Assembly: GCA_965153455.1 (NCBI GenBank)
Contig: OZ234503.1
Location: 620,001-684,000, forward strand
Source: Sphagnum compactum
Taxonomy: Eukaryota; Bryophyta; Sphagnopsida; Sphagnales
Direction of reading: 5' to 3'
Length of the DNA: 64,000 nt
This document shows positions 60,891 to 64,000 of the stretch, in pieces. A program made the position numbers and the translations under genes. Within the stretch, counting starts at the first letter, position 1. The number at the start of each line of letters is the position of its first letter. The notes beneath the pieces are model-generated. The model was given only the letters and a program-made list of their open reading frames with translations. It was not told the origin of the DNA and did no database searches.

Positions 60891-62349
60891 TCAATCCTAC
60901 CTACTAATTTATTAAAATTCACCTTAGTTCATGGATGATGAACATAGGTCCCCATATGTAAGTATTACAAACAATTTGTAGTGGAAACAATGTCATAATT
61001 CCAACCATTTTGGTTTAGTTAATGCATATTTTACAAAATTTTGTTTAATTAATTAATTTATGGAATGGACATTATAATACATCTTTTCATGTAATTATTA
61101 TAAGTATGTACTATTGGATTATGGTTTAGGTTTAAGGTTGGGACACATAAATTAGTTAGTAAGTTTTTCACAAATCTATGATAATTAACCTAAACTAGGC
61201 TAAATTTGGGGGGGAGATTTTAAGGTTTAAACATATGTGAAGTAATACAATTTCATTCTATATTTTTTTCAAAGAGAGTGGAAAAAAATAATTAAAAAAG
61301 ATCACACAAAGGTAAAAGACATATATTTTCTTTTGGTTTTTTACAAAATTTATTTGATTGTTTTTGAAGATTAAGGTTTTTTTTCGGTCAATAAATCTTT
61401 GTAATTTAAAAGCTTTAAAATTTGGTTTCTAAAGTTTTTCCTATGTTTAAAAAAAATTAAATTGTTTTGCATTATATAATTTGTATATTTTGTATAGTTT
61501 TTTGGGTTTAGGGCATATATCACTAGGACTTTTTTTTGTTAGGGTTTATATAATTAGGGTTGCAATAGGGCTTATGGCAAAATATCATTTGAATTTTTAA
61601 GGTTATGCCTTATGATTTAATGTTTAGGAATTTGGTTCATATATATCAAGGCTTAAGGTTTATACTTTAGACTTTGCTCATTATATTGGTTTTTGATTTT
61701 ATCATTTGTTTAGATCTATAACATAATTATGAATCTCCTTTGTTTCCATATGTTCCATAGTTGTTAAAGTTCAATATTTCCTAACCCACTTTTGTTTAAA
61801 TGCAATACCCATATCATATTGTGATAATTCATTAACTATGAAACATAAAAATATTTTTTAAATATTAGATTCCCCGCCAATATATCATGAAATTCATGTT
61901 TTCAAAATTACTTATTTACCTTATAGTATGATTTAACATATATAAAAATGAACATAATGCAAAATTGGTCACATTAATGATACAAGGGGTTAGGGTTTAA
62001 TATAAAACTTACTACTTAATGTTAGAGTTATGGTTCAAGTTTAGAGTTTAGGACATATAAATTAATTAACATTTCTTTTACAAGTCTATAATAATTAAAA
62101 TAAATCTAGGGTGCATTTTGGGCGAAATTTTTAAGCCTTAAACATATGTAAAATAATGTAATGTCATTTTATTTTATCTTTTAAAAAGTGAAAGAACTTA
62201 ACTTGCAATATTACCAAATGGTAAAAAATATATATTTTTGTGTTTTGTTACAAATTTTATTTAATTATTCAAAAAATTAAGGCCAAATTTCTAGTTGGTG
62301 AAAATAAGTACGTGTGTAGGTATTGTAAAATTATATGAATACTTAGCCA
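60891..62349. other. AT-rich intergenic DNA
   Basis: TTTAGGGTTTA-like words are scattered at 61130-62050 in the orientation opposite to the CCCTAA tract upstream. I find no gene. Confidence 0.5.
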
Positions 62350-62645
62350 TAAATGCAATACCCATATTCAAGTTCGTTTTGATATAACCCATAGGTGATT
62401 TATGTAACTTAAGGTGTAGACCCAACCCTAAATGCAATACCCACATATAGGGTCATTTCGAAATAACTAGTATGTAGTTCAGGTGGCCTTTCAATGAAAA
62501 CTAAAGCCTATATGTAATACTTGCATGCAAGTTCATTTTGAAATAATCCACAAGTGATTTAAATAACCTTAGGTGAATAATCAACCCTAAATGCAATATT
62601 CACATGTAAGGTCACTTCAAAATAAGTGGTTTGGGTACCCAGAAT
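62350..62645. repeat. About 80-bp tandem repeat, four diverged copies
   Basis: TAAATGCAATACCCA or a close variant occurs at about 62350, 62429, 62510 and 62588. Each is followed by GGTCATTTCGAAATAA-like sequence. Confidence 0.7.
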
Positions 62646-62984
62646 ATGCTTATTTATATACCTAAATTAATTTATGATAATTAATTATCATGAATAATTA
62701 TCTAAAATGATGATTTGAATAACTTATCAACATAAAAAATCTAATTAAAATAATAAATTAAATATCAAATTATTGATTTAATTTTTAAATATAAAATTTA
62801 ATTATTTGAATAAATAAAGTTCAACCAAATAATTAGTTAATTAATACTAAAAAATAAGTGATTTTTAAATATGATAATCAATCATTTACATTAGCCGAAA
62901 TAATATTTTAGTAATTCTTTAATTATGACATCATTTGTTGATACTTAGACTAGATTATTATGTCATATGAATCCCATAAATATT

Positions 62985-63225
62985 ACAATGGAAACATATA
63001 TGCAAGTATTGCAAAAGATGTTAAAAATCAATAACTATTCATGAGACCTATATGCGAGTATTATGATGGATGTTAAAAATTAGCAATTATTTATAAGACC
63101 TATATGCTGGTATTGCAATGGATGTAAAAAACCAACAATTATTTACGAGACCTATATGTGGGTAATGCAATAGAGTAAAAAATTAGTAACTATTTACGAG
63201 ACTTATATGTGAGTATTACATATTT
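62985..63225. repeat. About 52-bp tandem repeat, four to five copies
   Basis: The unit runs from GACCTATATGNGNGTATTGC through GATGTTAAAAA to CAATTATTTACGA and repeats with a step of 51 to 53 bases. Outer copies are more diverged. Confidence 0.75.
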
Positions 63226-63671
63226 GAAATTGCCTGATGGAAATTATAATAGAAAGGATGTAGGTATTGCACAATGTTCATTTTGATATTTGTAAACCCT
63301 AGATAAATTAATGTTACCTATTCATATGGGCCTATTTAAGTTTTGATTTTTACATCTAAAGTACTAAAAAGATTATGAAAAAGAAAACAAATATGATCAA
63401 CCATATACCCATCAAATGAGTGTGATTAAAAGACAATATTATATTGATAAAAGATGTACAAAAATGGGTGGATCAAAAATTGCTAAAAGACCCAATGAAA
63501 AACAAAGGTTCTCTATAATATATCAAAGGACCAAAGTTCAAAAATTGGGTAATCCAAAAAATGAAAACGTTGAAAAATCCTAGCTAACTATGTAAAGTGG
63601 AAACCCTTAACCATATCATAATCTACAATCCTATGTTTAATTTGGTAAGCAGTTGTTGCATTTGTAGACTT

Positions 63672-64000
63672 TGTTGCATGTTACAACCCTAGCCTTAGGC
63701 TCACGACCAAGGCTAAAAGGGTTACAAGGGCATGGGCCAGAAGGAGTGTGAGAGTGTGGGAATGAAGACTCACACTCCTGAATGAGCTCCCATTTTGGGA
63801 GTTAGAGTCCCGGTGGACTCCCGAACCTTCAGAGAGCGATTGCAGAGGTCAAAACATCTCACATTAAGGAGTTCCTTATGTCATTGAAAAGCTATTGAAA
63901 TGTAGATGTCTAAAATGGGTTCGCATGACCCATTTGGACATCTGCAAAACAAGTTATGGCGAAAAGAAAGGCCGGGAGTTAAACTGGCAGTTTGACTCTC
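63672..64000. other. Hairpin-rich segment, possible LTR start at window edge
   Basis: The sequence is GC-richer than the preceding AT-rich DNA. It begins TGTTGCATGTTACAACCC and contains a 10-bp hairpin GGAGTGTGAG / CTCACACTCC (63743-63752 with 63769-63778). Nearby repeated GGGAGT / ACTCCC words can form further stems. A phrase CAAGTTATGGCGAAA is reminiscent of LTR leaders. The window ends before a second LTR or a coding region could be seen. Confidence 0.3.

Overview
This window looks like plant nuclear DNA, most likely from a large, repeat-rich genome of a fern or another seedless vascular plant. The evidence is AT-rich sequence with very sparse genes, spliced genes with GT-AG introns, and an almost intronless PLS-class PPR-DYW gene whose repeats have the wording I associate with fern DYW proteins. 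DNA transposon remnants of the CACTA, hAT, PIF/Harbinger and Helitron types are also present. The lineage is an inference from protein style and was not tested.

Layout. 1-8.7 kb is intergenic, with a 1.8 kb CACTA element (1932-3750, target duplication ACC) and a decayed copy of a sequence found again at 17.3 kb. 8.7-15.6 kb is a tandem pile of a non-autonomous LTR element (LTR about 1.12 kb, internal region about 2.03 kb, no protein). 19.6-23.2 kb is a seven-exon lectin receptor kinase gene, broken by three frameshifts and one stop. It is followed by a CACTA-like element (23492-24805). 25.98-29.36 kb holds the one gene that appears intact. I read it as three exons encoding a transit peptide, an OSB-type PDF motif and a long PPR-DYW RNA-editing protein.

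29.4-45.8 kb is intergenic with a short CACTA-type MITE, PIF/Harbinger remnants, a dead partial copy of the PPR gene, two separate hAT transposase fragments and a 2.7 kb CACTA element with target duplication TAT. 45.8-54.4 kb is a second pile of the same LTR element. One of its LTRs carries a 515-bp Helitron, and the other LTR copies show the empty site. 54.9-64 kb holds an inverted LTR fragment, another Harbinger transposase remnant, a degenerate CCCTAA-rich tract, a CTAC-rich tract and small tandem repeats. The last 330 bp has hairpins and may be the start of another LTR.

How it fits together. The only likely functional product is the PDF-PPR-DYW protein, expected in mitochondria or plastids as a site-specific C-to-U RNA editing factor. 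Its fusion to a single-stranded DNA-binding motif from OSB proteins is the most unusual feature here. Nearly everything else is transposon history.
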